Assembly (NCBI GenBank): GCA_017887445.1
Contig: JAGHIA010000033.1
Location: forward strand, 1-47,844
Reading direction: 5' to 3'
DNA length: 47,844 bases
DNA from: Fusicatenibacter sp.
GTDB lineage: Bacteria > Bacillota > Clostridia > Lachnospirales > Lachnospiraceae
The notes beneath the pieces were generated by a model. That model was not told the DNA's origin and made no database searches. It saw only the letters and a list, made by a program, of their open reading frames with translations. Of the stretch, positions 32,863 to 40,703 are shown in pieces. The number at the start of each line of letters is the position of its first letter. Position 1 is the stretch's first letter. Made by a program: the position numbers and the translations under genes.

Positions 32863-33882
32863 ATGCGGAAATTGAAAGCTGTATTCGCTGTTTTCTGCAT
32901 TCTATTTATAATTACCGCGCTGCCCGGCTGCAGCTCGGCGGCGGCAGCGCCGGGATCGTCAAAAGCTTCGGGGTCTTCCGGCTCCAAAGGCAGCGCCACG
33001 TCGGCCTCCGGGCCGAAGAAGTCCCAGTCTTCCGCGGCCAAGAAGGGCAGCCGCGACAATACGCCGCAGGTTCTTGTTCCCGAGGCACCGGGCACATCCG
33101 TCCTGGGCAACGACCTGATTGCTCTCGACGTTTCCAATCTCTCAGAGGGGTATCTCTGTGCCAGGTACACCGGCGGCGCGTCCAGGATCAAGATATTTAT
33201 CATCACACCGGACGGCGTAAAGTATACCTACGATATGACAGATACGGATTTCTGGTCGGTGCTTCCTCTCACCGGCGGCGACGGGACGTATCAGATCGAA
33301 GTCTATGAGCATATCGAAGGCACGTCCTATTCCACATTATATAAGGAACCTGCCCTTGCGGTCACGCTGGCGGATGAGTTCCGCCCGTTCCTTTATCCGA
33401 ACCAGTATACCTGGTTCACCGCCGACAGCGAAACGGTAAAAAAGGCCGCAGAGCTGTCAAAGAGCGCTGACTGCGACCTGGATGTGATCACCAATGTATA
33501 TAATTTCACCATAAAAAACATCGTATACGATGAAGAGAAAGCCAGAGACGCGGAGTCGGGAAATCTTACCGGCTATCTCCCCGACGTGGACCAGGTGCTG
33601 GCATCCAAAGAAGGAATCTGCTTCGATTATGCCGCCCTGATGACAGCCATGCTGCGCAGCCAGGGCATCCCGGTAAAGCTGGAGATCGGTTACTCCGGCG
33701 AGACCTACCACGCGTGGATCAGCGCCTGGGTGGACGAGATCGGATGGGTGGACAATGTCATTGAGTTTGACGGAAAGTCCTGGACGTTGATGGACCCGAC
33801 TCTGGCCGCCAACAACACCGCCAAAGCCGTGAAAAAATATGTGGGCGACGGTTCCAACTACACGGTAAAATATTCCCGCTGA
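32863..33882 (+). CDS. Transglutaminase-like lipoprotein
   Basis: 339 aa. ATG 32863 follows AGGGAGG. The signal ends ITALPGC, with Cys23 lipidated. A Ser/Gly/Ala/Lys-rich linker (24-68) leads to a beta domain (about 70-170), then a transglutaminase/protease-like core with Cys253 in KEGICFDYAALMTAMLRSQG, His283 in TYHAWISAW and Asp311 in LMDPTL, the complete triad. Bacterial members act as cell-surface peptidases or crosslinkers; the substrate cannot be read from sequence. No operon partner is evident. Confidence 0.9.
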   Translation: MRKLKAVFAVFCILFIITALPGCSSAAAAPGSSKASGSSGSKGSATSASGPKKSQSSAAKKGSRDNTPQVLVPEAPGTSVLGNDLIALDVSNLSEGYLCARYTGGASRIKIFIITPDGVKYTYDMTDTDFWSVLPLTGGDGTYQIEVYEHIEGTSYSTLYKEPALAVTLADEFRPFLYPNQYTWFTADSETVKKAAELSKSADCDLDVITNVYNFTIKNIVYDEEKARDAESGNLTGYLPDVDQVLASKEGICFDYAALMTAMLRSQGIPVKLEIGYSGETYHAWISAWVDEIGWVDNVIEFDGKSWTLMDPTLAANNTAKAVKKYVGDGSNYTVKYSR

Positions 33883-33890
33883 AGTACACC

Positions 33891-34112
33891 GGAGCATGTT
33901 TGAAACGCTTTTTGCAAGATGCACGTCATAGTTTGTGGGGAATTTGTTCCGAAATCAGGAGGCGTAGCGGGCCACACTGACTGATTTCGGGGCAAATTCC
34001 CCGCAAAGTGGGGCGTGCAGATTGCATGAATGAATGTTCAAACACGCTCTAGGGCAAGGTCCACGCAACGTTGGCCGCGCGGATTGCATGAATGAATGTT
34101 CAAACACGCTCT
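33891..34112. repeat. Family-B repeat with duplicated right arm
   Basis: A full copy (33891-34050) starts GGAGCATGTTTGAAACG and ends GTTCAAACACGCTCT. A second right arm follows (34051-34112), with its own ATTGCATGAATGAATG and CAAACACGCTCTAA. It fills the gap before the pilus-like operon, ending 13 bp before its first ribosome site. Confidence 0.7.
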
Positions 34113-34141
34113 AAGGAAATCAAAAAAAAGGAGTTACGCTG

Positions 34142-35194
34142 ATGTTAAAACAAGATCAGAAACATACCCTGTCCAACACAGAGGTGGCCTCTTTCTGCTC
34201 GCAGATGGGAATGATCCTTCACGCCGGCATCTCAGCCATCGAGGGCATCACCATCATGAAGGAGGACGCTGCCTCTCCCCAGGAGGAAGAAATTCTCCAG
34301 GGAATTTACGATGAATTTATGAACACAGGAAATTTCGGCGAGGCGCTGAAAAGCTCCGGCGTTTTTCCCTCTTACTGTCTGAACATGATACAGATCGGGG
34401 AGCAGTCCGGCCGTCTGGACGAGGTCATGCGCGCCCTGGCTGTATATTACGAGAGAGAAGCCGGCATCGCCTCGGCCATACGCCATGCGGTCACCTATCC
34501 GATGATCATGGTGGTCATGATGCTGTTTATCATTCTTCTGCTCATGACCAAGGTGCTTCCCGTCTTTCATCAGGTATTCGATCAGTTCGGGACCGGCGTC
34601 ACCGGCGTTTCAAAAACGCTGATGGACATTGGAACCGCCATGAACCGTTATTCCGTGGTATTCGTGGCGCTGTTTCTTGTTCTGGCCGGCGCATTTCTGT
34701 TCTTCTCCAGAACAAAAAAAGGCAGAAATCTGTTCCTGGAACTGGCCGCAAAGCTTCGTTTCTCCCGCGGGATCAGTGACCGGACGGCGGCCTGCCGCTT
34801 TGCCGGAGGCATGGCGCTGACCCTTGGAAGCGGACTGACCACCGAGGAGAGTCTTTCCATGGCCGGCGCCCTCAGCGATAACCCTGCGTTTCAGAAAAAG
34901 CTGGAAACCTGCCGCGCGCTCACCGGGGAAGGCCGCGACCTGGCCTCTGCGCTGGCGGAATCGGGAATCTTTTCCGGTCTCTACGCCCGCATGGTGACCG
35001 TGGGCTATAAGACAGGTTCCCTGGACGAGATCATGCAGAAGATCGCCGCCAGATACGAGGACGAGATTGACGAGCGGATCAGCCGCACCATCGGTATTCT
35101 GGAACCGACCCTGGTTGCCGTCCTCTCCGTAGTGACCGGACTGATCCTGCTCTCCGTTATGCTGCCGCTGATGGGGATTCTCACAGGTTTTTAA
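34142..35194 (+). CDS. Type II secretion / type IV pilus F-family inner-membrane protein (PilC-like)
   Basis: 350 aa, somewhat shorter than PilC/GspF (about 400). ATG 34142 follows AAGGAG. Two T2SSF domains are visible: TEVASFCSQMGMILHAGISA to about 135, and ACRFAGGMALTLGSGLTTEE from about 215. Membrane helices are MVVMMLFIILLLMTKVLPVF, VVFVALFLVLAGAFLFF and the C-terminal LVAVLSVVTGLILLSVMLPL. It is the membrane platform that the ATPase drives to assemble or retract pilin-like fibres. It is the first gene of a six-gene operon ending in PilT. Confidence 0.9.
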   Translation: MLKQDQKHTLSNTEVASFCSQMGMILHAGISAIEGITIMKEDAASPQEEEILQGIYDEFMNTGNFGEALKSSGVFPSYCLNMIQIGEQSGRLDEVMRALAVYYEREAGIASAIRHAVTYPMIMVVMMLFIILLLMTKVLPVFHQVFDQFGTGVTGVSKTLMDIGTAMNRYSVVFVALFLVLAGAFLFFSRTKKGRNLFLELAAKLRFSRGISDRTAACRFAGGMALTLGSGLTTEESLSMAGALSDNPAFQKKLETCRALTGEGRDLASALAESGIFSGLYARMVTVGYKTGSLDEIMQKIAARYEDEIDERISRTIGILEPTLVAVLSVVTGLILLSVMLPLMGILTGF

Positions 35195-35210
35195 CGGCAG
35201 GCTGAACGGT

Positions 35211-35299
35211 TGTAACGATTCAGCTGACTGATTCCGGGGCAAATTCCACGCAAAGTGGGGCGTGCAGATTGCAGGAATGAATGTTCAAACACGCTCTAG
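35211..35299. repeat. Chimeric repeat: GTAAC end joined to a family-B right arm
   Basis: GTAACGATTCAGC (35211-35223) runs straight into TGACTGATTCCGGGGCAAAT, the centre of family-B copies, and continues to TTCAAACACGCTCT. The two families share a short GCTGACTGATT-like core, a likely recombination point. It lies inside the pilus-like operon. Confidence 0.6.
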
Positions 35300-35313
35300 A
35301 GAAAGGAGTTTTT

Positions 35314-35646
35314 ATGTTTCTGTCCGAAAAAAAACACCGCCAGTATTCCGGCGTCGTCTCACTGCTGCTGTTCGTCTGCATTTTGTTCCTTGTATATACG
35401 GCCGTAAACAGCCTCTCCCGGCGTTCGCTGGAGGAACAGGAACAAAACCTGGTGCGGGCGCTTCGCCAGAGTACGATCCAGTGTTACGCGGTGGAGGGAT
35501 TTTATCCGGAAAGTATGGAATATCTTGAAGAAAATTACGGGATCCGTTATGACCACGACCGGTTTTTTGTGGACTATCAGCCGGTGGGACAGAATATCAT
35601 GCCGGAGATCACCGTAATCCGCAAAGGGGAGGGACTGATCCGATGA
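35314..35646 (+). CDS. Small single-span protein of the pilus-like operon
   Basis: 110 aa. ATG 35314 follows AAAGGAG; the longer frame starts inside the repeat. One N-terminal membrane helix (about 13-33, VVSLLLFVCILFLVYTAV) is followed by a charged helix and a short beta-rich tail. The shape is that of a minor pilin, but there is no glutamate at position 5 after a cleavage-site glycine. I do not recognise the family. It overlaps the next gene by 4 bp (ATGA), so it is part of the same operon. Confidence 0.75.
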   Translation: MFLSEKKHRQYSGVVSLLLFVCILFLVYTAVNSLSRRSLEEQEQNLVRALRQSTIQCYAVEGFYPESMEYLEENYGIRYDHDRFFVDYQPVGQNIMPEITVIRKGEGLIR

Positions 35647-36305
35647 GAACCCAAAGACTTCGCCATGTCATTGATTTCCTGTTTGCCGTGGCTTTGTTCG
35701 GCGTGTTTCTGATCTCCTCTGTCATGGTCATCGCGGCGGGGACCGGCGCTTACCGGAACATTACCGCGAAAAGCCAGGAGGACTATATCCTGCGCACTTC
35801 TCTCTCCTATGTGTGCGAGAAACTGCGCCAGGCCGATTCGGAAGGCGCCCTGACGGTGGGAACGGTCGGCGGCAGCACGGCCCTGATCCTGGAACAGGAA
35901 TATTCCAGGGCTTCCTACGTCACCTATATTTACGAATACAACGGCTCCCTGTGCGAGCTGTTCACCAGTTCCGAGGCGGCCGCAGAGCCTGCGTACGGCA
36001 CCGCGCTGCTGGAGCTTTCCGATTTCCAGGTGGAACGGCTGGCGGATGCCCTTTACCGCGTTTCCCTTGCCACGGACGACGGCATGGAAGCCTCCCTGCT
36101 CCTCCATCCGTTCAGCACAAATCCGGAGAAAACATTCGCAGCGCAAGATCCTGACACGCATGGTCAGACAACGAAAGCAGCGATGGATCCTGGCACACAC
36201 GAACAGACGACGGAAACAGCGATGGATTCTGACACATTCGAGCAGACGACGGAAACAACATCGGATTCTGACGGCGCGTCACAGGGAAGGGAGGACGGAG
36301 AATGA
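35643..36305 (+). CDS. DUF4860-like pilus-operon protein with a C-terminal repeat tail
   Basis: 220 aa. ATG 35643 overlaps the previous stop. HVIDFLFAVALFGVFLISSVMVI near the start is one membrane helix; the following domain (about 40-160) resembles DUF4860 proteins found in clostridial pilus-like operons. The last 50 residues hold a threonine-rich tandem repeat (DTHGQTTKAAMDPG, THEQTTETAMDSD, TFEQTTETTSDSD), probably a flexible exposed tail. Function is unknown; by context it is a minor pilin or assembly factor. It overlaps the next gene by 4 bp. Confidence 0.7.
   Translation: MRTQRLRHVIDFLFAVALFGVFLISSVMVIAAGTGAYRNITAKSQEDYILRTSLSYVCEKLRQADSEGALTVGTVGGSTALILEQEYSRASYVTYIYEYNGSLCELFTSSEAAAEPAYGTALLELSDFQVERLADALYRVSLATDDGMEASLLLHPFSTNPEKTFAAQDPDTHGQTTKAAMDPGTHEQTTETAMDSDTFEQTTETTSDSDGASQGREDGE
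36147..36275 (+). repeat. Coding tandem repeat in the DUF4860-like gene
   Basis: Three degenerate copies of about 39-42 bp encode D(P/S)(D/G)TxxQTT(K/E)(A/T)AM-type units. The repeat could change length by slippage and alter the exposed tail. Confidence 0.55.
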
Positions 36306-36841
36306 AGCACAACACCGGCACGCAGAAGCGTTCCAGCCTTTTTCTGATCGAACTGATGATCTCCATCTTTTTCTTTGCCATAGCCAGCTCTGTCTGCATC
36401 CAGCTTTTTGCAAAAGCGAAGCTGATCACCGACGAGACCTCCGCCCGGAACCAGGCGCTGCTCCAGGCGCAGAGCGCGGCGTCAGTTTTCTATGCCGGCG
36501 GCGGGACACTCCGGCTGATTCCGGAGGCTTTCCCGGAAGCCACAGCTATCTCTGCCTCCGCTTCCGTAACCGCAGAAGATGCCAAAAACGCAAAGGATCC
36601 CTCCGCTCTTTCCGGGGAAACTCTGGAAAGTTATGAAATCCTTTTCGACAAAAGCTGGACGCCCTGCGCCCCGACCGAAGACGCGGCCTGGCGGATGACG
36701 GTATCCGTTTTTGCCGCCCCGGAGGAGAAGCTTTCCACCGCGGATATCTCCGTCTTCGGCATGGAAAAAGGAGATACGGTCTATCAGCTGCAGGTGCAGT
36801 ACCACGGGCCCCAGTCTGCCGGTCCATCCCCTTCCGAATAA
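36302..36841 (+). CDS. Pseudopilin-like protein
   Basis: 179 aa. The N-terminus KRSSLFLIELMISIFFFAIA resembles a class III prepilin start (FTLIELMIV-type) with Glu at position 5 after the presumed cleavage, though a serine replaces the usual glycine. One hydrophobic helix (about 13-35) is followed by a soluble domain with beta-strand character. It is the only protein in this operon with the classic glutamate. A prepilin peptidase is not in the window. Confidence 0.72.
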   Translation: MKHNTGTQKRSSLFLIELMISIFFFAIASSVCIQLFAKAKLITDETSARNQALLQAQSAASVFYAGGGTLRLIPEAFPEATAISASASVTAEDAKNAKDPSALSGETLESYEILFDKSWTPCAPTEDAAWRMTVSVFAAPEEKLSTADISVFGMEKGDTVYQLQVQYHGPQSAGPSPSE

Positions 36842-36918
36842 TCTTTCCGTGTCGTCGAGCCGTGGTACCCTTCGCGGGACAGTGGCAGACGGAACCGTTA
36901 CAGAAAGGAGCTTTTCCC

Positions 36919-37350
36919 GTGAACAAAAAGAAATACCCGGTGGTCAATATCGGGACCACTTCCATACTCACTGTGTTTGTCATCCTGTGCATGGTCACCT
37001 TCGCGACCCTCTCCTGGCTGACCGCCAGCCGCAATGCCCGCTTTAACGACCAGGTGCAGGAGCGCACCGAAGCCTGGTACCAGGCGGTGAACACTGCCTA
37101 CGAGGAGATTGCCGGGATCGACGCCATGCTGCAGGAATACTGGGCAGGCAGCATCTGGGAACAGGCCAGCGCCGAGTATGCCTTTACCGTTCCCATCGAT
37201 GAAAACTCCGAATTATCCGTCCGTCTCACCACCCACGAGCCGGACGATGAAACCGGCGCGCTGTATACCGTTTCCCAGTTCTCGGAGGTAACCACCAAAG
37301 AATGGCAGGGCGACAACTCCATACAGCTGATGCCTTCGGACCCCATGTAG
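36919..37350 (+). CDS. Small single-span pilin-like protein
   Basis: 143 aa. GTG 36919 is chosen because AAAGGAG ends 8 bases before it; no ATG start with a site exists. One helix (TTSILTVFVILCMVTFATLS) follows a short basic leader and is followed by SRNARFNDQVQERTEAWYQA, an alpha spine like that of minor pilins, then a small beta domain. No Glu5 is present. It lies 77 bp after the pseudopilin-like gene and ahead of pilT, with a palindrome between. Not recognised as a named family. Confidence 0.7.
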   Translation: MNKKKYPVVNIGTTSILTVFVILCMVTFATLSWLTASRNARFNDQVQERTEAWYQAVNTAYEEIAGIDAMLQEYWAGSIWEQASAEYAFTVPIDENSELSVRLTTHEPDDETGALYTVSQFSEVTTKEWQGDNSIQLMPSDPM

Positions 37351-37368
37351 GCGGCAAGAGAAAACAGC

Positions 37369-37396
37369 GTAACTATTCCGCTGGCTGAATCGTTAC
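37369..37396. repeat. GTAAC-family palindrome, 28 bp, inside the pilus-like operon
   Basis: GTAACTATTCCGC faces GCTGAATCGTTAC across TG. AAAACAGC and AAGGCAGT flank it, 5/8 alike. It lies 60 bp before pilT. Confidence 0.6.
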
Positions 37397-37459
37397 AAGG
37401 CAGTCTGGACTGTAGTCCGCTGCCCGCGGGAATCAATATCATTGCAGGAGGTATATTAC

Positions 37460-38524
37460 ATGATAACAACTACCCAGGAGCTTCTCCGGAGAATCTCAGG
37501 CCTTGGCGCCTCGGATCTTTTTATCGTCGCAGGCCGTCCGCTGTCCTACCGGCTGAACGATCAGGTGGTCCAGGACAACTCGAACCGGCTGCTTCCCGAC
37601 GACACCAGAGAAGTCATTGAAGATATCTACCAGCTGGCCGGCCAGCGGAGCATGGACACCCTGACCAGCACAGGCGACGACGACTTTTCCTTTGCCCTGC
37701 TGGGCATTTCCCGTTTCCGCGTCAGCGCCTACAAACAAAGAGGCTCTCTGGCCGCGGTCATCCGTGTCATCACCTTCACGCTGCCGTCGCCGGACGAGAT
37801 GGGGATCCCGTCCAACATTATCGGACTGTCTTCCCTGAACAAAGGCCTCGTTCTGGTCACCGGTCCTGCGGGAAGCGGAAAATCCACGACTCTTTCCTGT
37901 ATCATCGACCACATCAACCGCACGCAGGAAAAGCACATCATCACCCTGGAGGATCCGCTGGAATACCTGCACCGCCACGATAAGAGCATTGTCAGCCAGC
38001 GGGAGATCAACACGGACACGGAAAGTTATGTTTCGGCCCTGCGCGCCGCCCTGCGCCAGAGCCCCGACGTTATTCTTCTGGGGGAAATGCGCGATTTTGA
38101 GACGATCCAGGTGGCGATGACCGCTGCCGAGACCGGCCATCTGGTGTTTTCCACGCTGCACACCATCGGCACCGCAAACACCATCGACCGGATCATCGAC
38201 GTCTTTCCCGCCAACCAGCAGCGGCAGATCGCCGTTCAGCTTTCCATGGTCCTGCAGGCTGTGGTCTGCCAGCAGCTGGTGCCGTCGGTGCATGGAAAGC
38301 TGATCCCCGCCTTCGAGATCATGACCATGAACCCTGCCATCCGCAACATGATCCGCGACGGAAAGGTTCCCCAGATCGACGGGATCCTCTATTCCTCCGC
38401 CAACAACGAAAACCTGGTGGCCATGGACACCAGCCTGGCAAATCTCTGCCGCAAGGGCCTGATCACAAAAGAAACCGCGCTGGCCTACGCGACCAACGCG
38501 GAAATGTTAAGCAGAAAAATATAA
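37460..38524 (+). CDS. pilT: PilT-type retraction ATPase
   Basis: 354 aa, the PilT length. ATG 37460 follows AGGAGG; an upstream TTG in frame has no site. Walker A is GPAGSGKS (135-142), the Asp box HIITLEDPLEYLH, Walker B VILLGEMRD (Glu209), the His box TAAETGHLVFSTLHT, and the C-terminal AIRNMIRDGK (about 297-306), the AIRNLIRE-type motif diagnostic of PilT retraction motors. It forms a cytoplasmic hexamer that depolymerises pili. It is the only ATPase of the operon; no PilB-type motor is present. Confidence 0.95.
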   Translation: MITTTQELLRRISGLGASDLFIVAGRPLSYRLNDQVVQDNSNRLLPDDTREVIEDIYQLAGQRSMDTLTSTGDDDFSFALLGISRFRVSAYKQRGSLAAVIRVITFTLPSPDEMGIPSNIIGLSSLNKGLVLVTGPAGSGKSTTLSCIIDHINRTQEKHIITLEDPLEYLHRHDKSIVSQREINTDTESYVSALRAALRQSPDVILLGEMRDFETIQVAMTAAETGHLVFSTLHTIGTANTIDRIIDVFPANQQRQIAVQLSMVLQAVVCQQLVPSVHGKLIPAFEIMTMNPAIRNMIRDGKVPQIDGILYSSANNENLVAMDTSLANLCRKGLITKETALAYATNAEMLSRKI

Positions 38525-38540
38525 ATCTCATGGGAGTACC

Positions 38541-38614
38541 AGAGCGTGTTTGAAAATTTATTTCCCGCAAAGTGAGACGTGCAGACTGCAGAAACAAATT
38601 TTCAGACACGCTCT
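38541..38614. repeat. Family-B repeat, short copy supplying a stop codon
   Basis: AGAGCGTGTTTGAAAATT faces AATTTTCAGACACGCTCT across 38 bases. On the minus strand the right tip reads GAGCGTGTCTGA and encodes Glu-Arg-Val-stop for the gene at 38602. Confidence 0.7.
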
Positions 38615-39282
38615 AAGTCTGCCGGCTTCATCTTGGGAAAGCATTTCTGCAGCATCTCGTCGGAATAATGCCGGTCCAGATACCGCTCAAAACCATTCTG
38701 GGCCGGCAGATTCTGACTGCGCTCGCTCATCCGCAGCAGCGCCGCCCCGGACATCAGGGTGGTCAGCAGCATAAATACCACAAATCCCTGCGTCAGGATC
38801 CTGCTGCTTTTCTTCGCCTTCTCCATAAGGACCTTCTGAATGACCGGGTAAACCTTTCTGCACCACACCAGCGCCGCCAGTCCCCAGAAACAGCAGAACA
38901 CCAGATTCACATAACGCCCCAGAGAGAACGGCAGCGCCGAATAATCCCAGAACGTCACATCGAGAACCTTTTCACATAAAAATCCACAGGCAAACTCAAA
39001 CATCCCGCCCATGATATATCCCTTCAGAAAAATCACCCCGGAACCGCTGTTCACATTGCCTTTCAGCAGCAGGGTAAAAATCACCGCGCCAAGGCCCCAG
39101 ACGGTACTGATCGGAAAAAACAGGTTGCTGCTTCTGCTGCTGTATTCTCCGAACACAAAACAGCACCATATGGTCTCCAGAATACACCCGATGACACCGC
39201 CTGCCACAAAGATCCAGAAGATATTGTAAAATGAAAATTCTTTCTGCCGCGGAGCCTCGTATACTGTCAGTTCATTTTTCAT
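38602..39282 (-). CDS. PF06541-like (ABC_trans_CmpB) membrane protein
   Basis: 226 aa. ATG 39282 has GGGAGGAAGG upstream. About five membrane helices: YNIFWIFVAGGVIGCILETI, the LFFPISTVWGLGAVIFTLLL region, VIFLKGYIMGGMFEFACGFL, VNLVFCCFWGLAALVWC and GFVVFMLLTTLMSGAALL. GGVIGCILETIWCC and the later GGMFEFACGFLCEKVL resemble the putative ABC-transporter type IV family of unknown role. The final three residues and stop come from a family-B repeat tip, so the original C-terminus was probably different. A palindrome-rich stretch lies upstream. Confidence 0.75.
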   Translation of the reverse strand: MKNELTVYEAPRQKEFSFYNIFWIFVAGGVIGCILETIWCCFVFGEYSSRSSNLFFPISTVWGLGAVIFTLLLKGNVNSGSGVIFLKGYIMGGMFEFACGFLCEKVLDVTFWDYSALPFSLGRYVNLVFCCFWGLAALVWCRKVYPVIQKVLMEKAKKSSRILTQGFVVFMLLTTLMSGAALLRMSERSQNLPAQNGFERYLDRHYSDEMLQKCFPKMKPADLERV

Positions 39283-39302
39283 AATCCTTCCTCCCGAAAC
39301 TT

Positions 39303-39331
39303 GAAACAGTTCAGCCTTGCCGAACGATTGC
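39303..39331. mobile_element. 29-bp palindromic element with perfect 8-bp duplication
   Basis: GAAACAGTTCAGC and GCCGAACGATTGC face each other around CTT. CGAAACTT lies directly on both sides (39295-39302 and 39332-39339). It lies upstream of the PF06541-like gene. Confidence 0.75.
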
Positions 39332-39344
39332 CGAAACTTTCTGC

Positions 39345-39400
39345 GCAACGGTTCAGCAGCTGAACACTTTGTAAATCCACAGGCCAGGCTGAACTGTTAC
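39345..39400. repeat. GTAAC-family element, 56 bp
   Basis: GCAACGGTTCAGC (39345-39357) and GCTGAACTGTTAC (39388-39400) are the ends. TTTCTGC lies before it and again within two bases after it, a possible decayed duplication. Confidence 0.55.
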
Positions 39401-39490
39401 CGTTTCTGCTTTATTTCTATTCGAAAGCATAGCAGATAATATTTAAAGTTTCCGGAAGAAAAATCTTATTTTTGTATTAATGCTCCAGCA

Positions 39491-40672
39491 CTAAATCCCC
39501 CCAAAAAGAAGGTTGCGCACCCGCCGCACCACCGGGGCCACGCCGGAATCCGTCTTCTGGGTCATGAAAAGAATGGTCAGGCCGTCCGCCGGACAGTTGG
39601 CGAAGTAGCAGCCTTCCCAGCCGTCCCAGCCGTATTCGCCGAGGCTTCCCATGGCCATGGCCCGGCCTGGCTCCGTCAGGACGCGCATCAGGTTTCCGTA
39701 AGTGTGCCCTTCCAGCGCCGTCCAGGAATCCATTCCCCTGCGCTGATGAGCCGTCACCGCCCCTGTGGTCAGAAATTCCACCGTCCGGGCGCCCATCAGC
39801 CGCCTGCCCCGGTAAACGCCTCCGCTTGCCAGCATCCGCGCAAAATGAGCGTAATCGTCGATGGTGGACGCCAGGCCGGCTCCGCCGGACTCAAAGGCGT
39901 TTGGTATGGACATATCGTTCATAATGGCAAGATTGCAGCCGGTATACGGCACAAGGTTTCTGTTTTCATCCCACATGTAGGGCGTCATCAGGCGGCTGCG
40001 TTTTTCGGCCGGCACGTAAAAATCCGTATCCGGCATTTCCAGCGGCTCGAACAGCTCCTCCCGCAGAAACGCGCCGAAGGTTTTTCCCGTCACTGCCTCC
40101 ACCACAGCGCCCAGCACATCCGCTCCGGAGCTGTACTGCCAGATATCGCCCGGCTGATATCTTAAGGGGCAGCGGCCGATGCGGTTTGCCATCTCCATTG
40201 TGGTCACCGGATGGTCCCCGTACATGTTCGCGGCAATGTCCTCGTAGACCTTTGTGGTCTCCCGCTCCGCCGCTGTCTCGTCGCCCAGGTACACCAGGCC
40301 CGCCGTCATATTCATCAGGTCCCGCATGGTGGACGGACGCAGGACCGGCGCCAGCGTTCCGTCGTCTTTTACCACCCTCTGGTCCGCAAAGCCGGGGAGC
40401 AATTCCGCCACCGGCTGGGCCAGGTCCAATAATCCCCGTTCCACTAACATCATCACCGCCGTGGCAGTTATGGGTTTTGTCATGGAATACAGCCGGGCGA
40501 TGGTGTCCCGCCGCATCTTTTTCTTTTTCTCAATATCGGCCCAGCCTTCCTCACAGTACAGAAGCTCCCCGCCGTCTTTGAGCACCAGGAGATTGATCCC
40601 CGGCACCTCCTGATTGTCCACTGCGCGCTTCAGCGTCTCCTGGATCCGCTGTCTGATCGTCTGATCCAACAC
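39491..40672 (-). CDS. Class C beta-lactamase-family serine hydrolase
   Basis: 393 aa. GTG 40672 is chosen because GGAGGA lies 7 bases upstream. No signal peptide, so cytosolic. Ser63-Met-Thr-Lys66 is the SxxK nucleophile motif in ARLYSMTKPITATAVMMLVE, Tyr180-Ser-Ser is the YxN-like motif in WQYSSGADVLGAV, and a late LGEYGWDGWEGCYF holds the third motif region. Such proteins are mostly esterases or peptidases rather than antibiotic-resistance enzymes. It follows GH3 by 31 bp and likely shares its transcript, which suggests removal of ester groups from the same glycan. Confidence 0.9.
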   Translation of the reverse strand: MLDQTIRQRIQETLKRAVDNQEVPGINLLVLKDGGELLYCEEGWADIEKKKKMRRDTIARLYSMTKPITATAVMMLVERGLLDLAQPVAELLPGFADQRVVKDDGTLAPVLRPSTMRDLMNMTAGLVYLGDETAAERETTKVYEDIAANMYGDHPVTTMEMANRIGRCPLRYQPGDIWQYSSGADVLGAVVEAVTGKTFGAFLREELFEPLEMPDTDFYVPAEKRSRLMTPYMWDENRNLVPYTGCNLAIMNDMSIPNAFESGGAGLASTIDDYAHFARMLASGGVYRGRRLMGARTVEFLTTGAVTAHQRRGMDSWTALEGHTYGNLMRVLTEPGRAMAMGSLGEYGWDGWEGCYFANCPADGLTILFMTQKTDSGVAPVVRRVRNLLFGGI

Positions 40673-40703
40673 TTTTTTGTCCTCCGTTTTCTCTCATAAA
40701 TGG

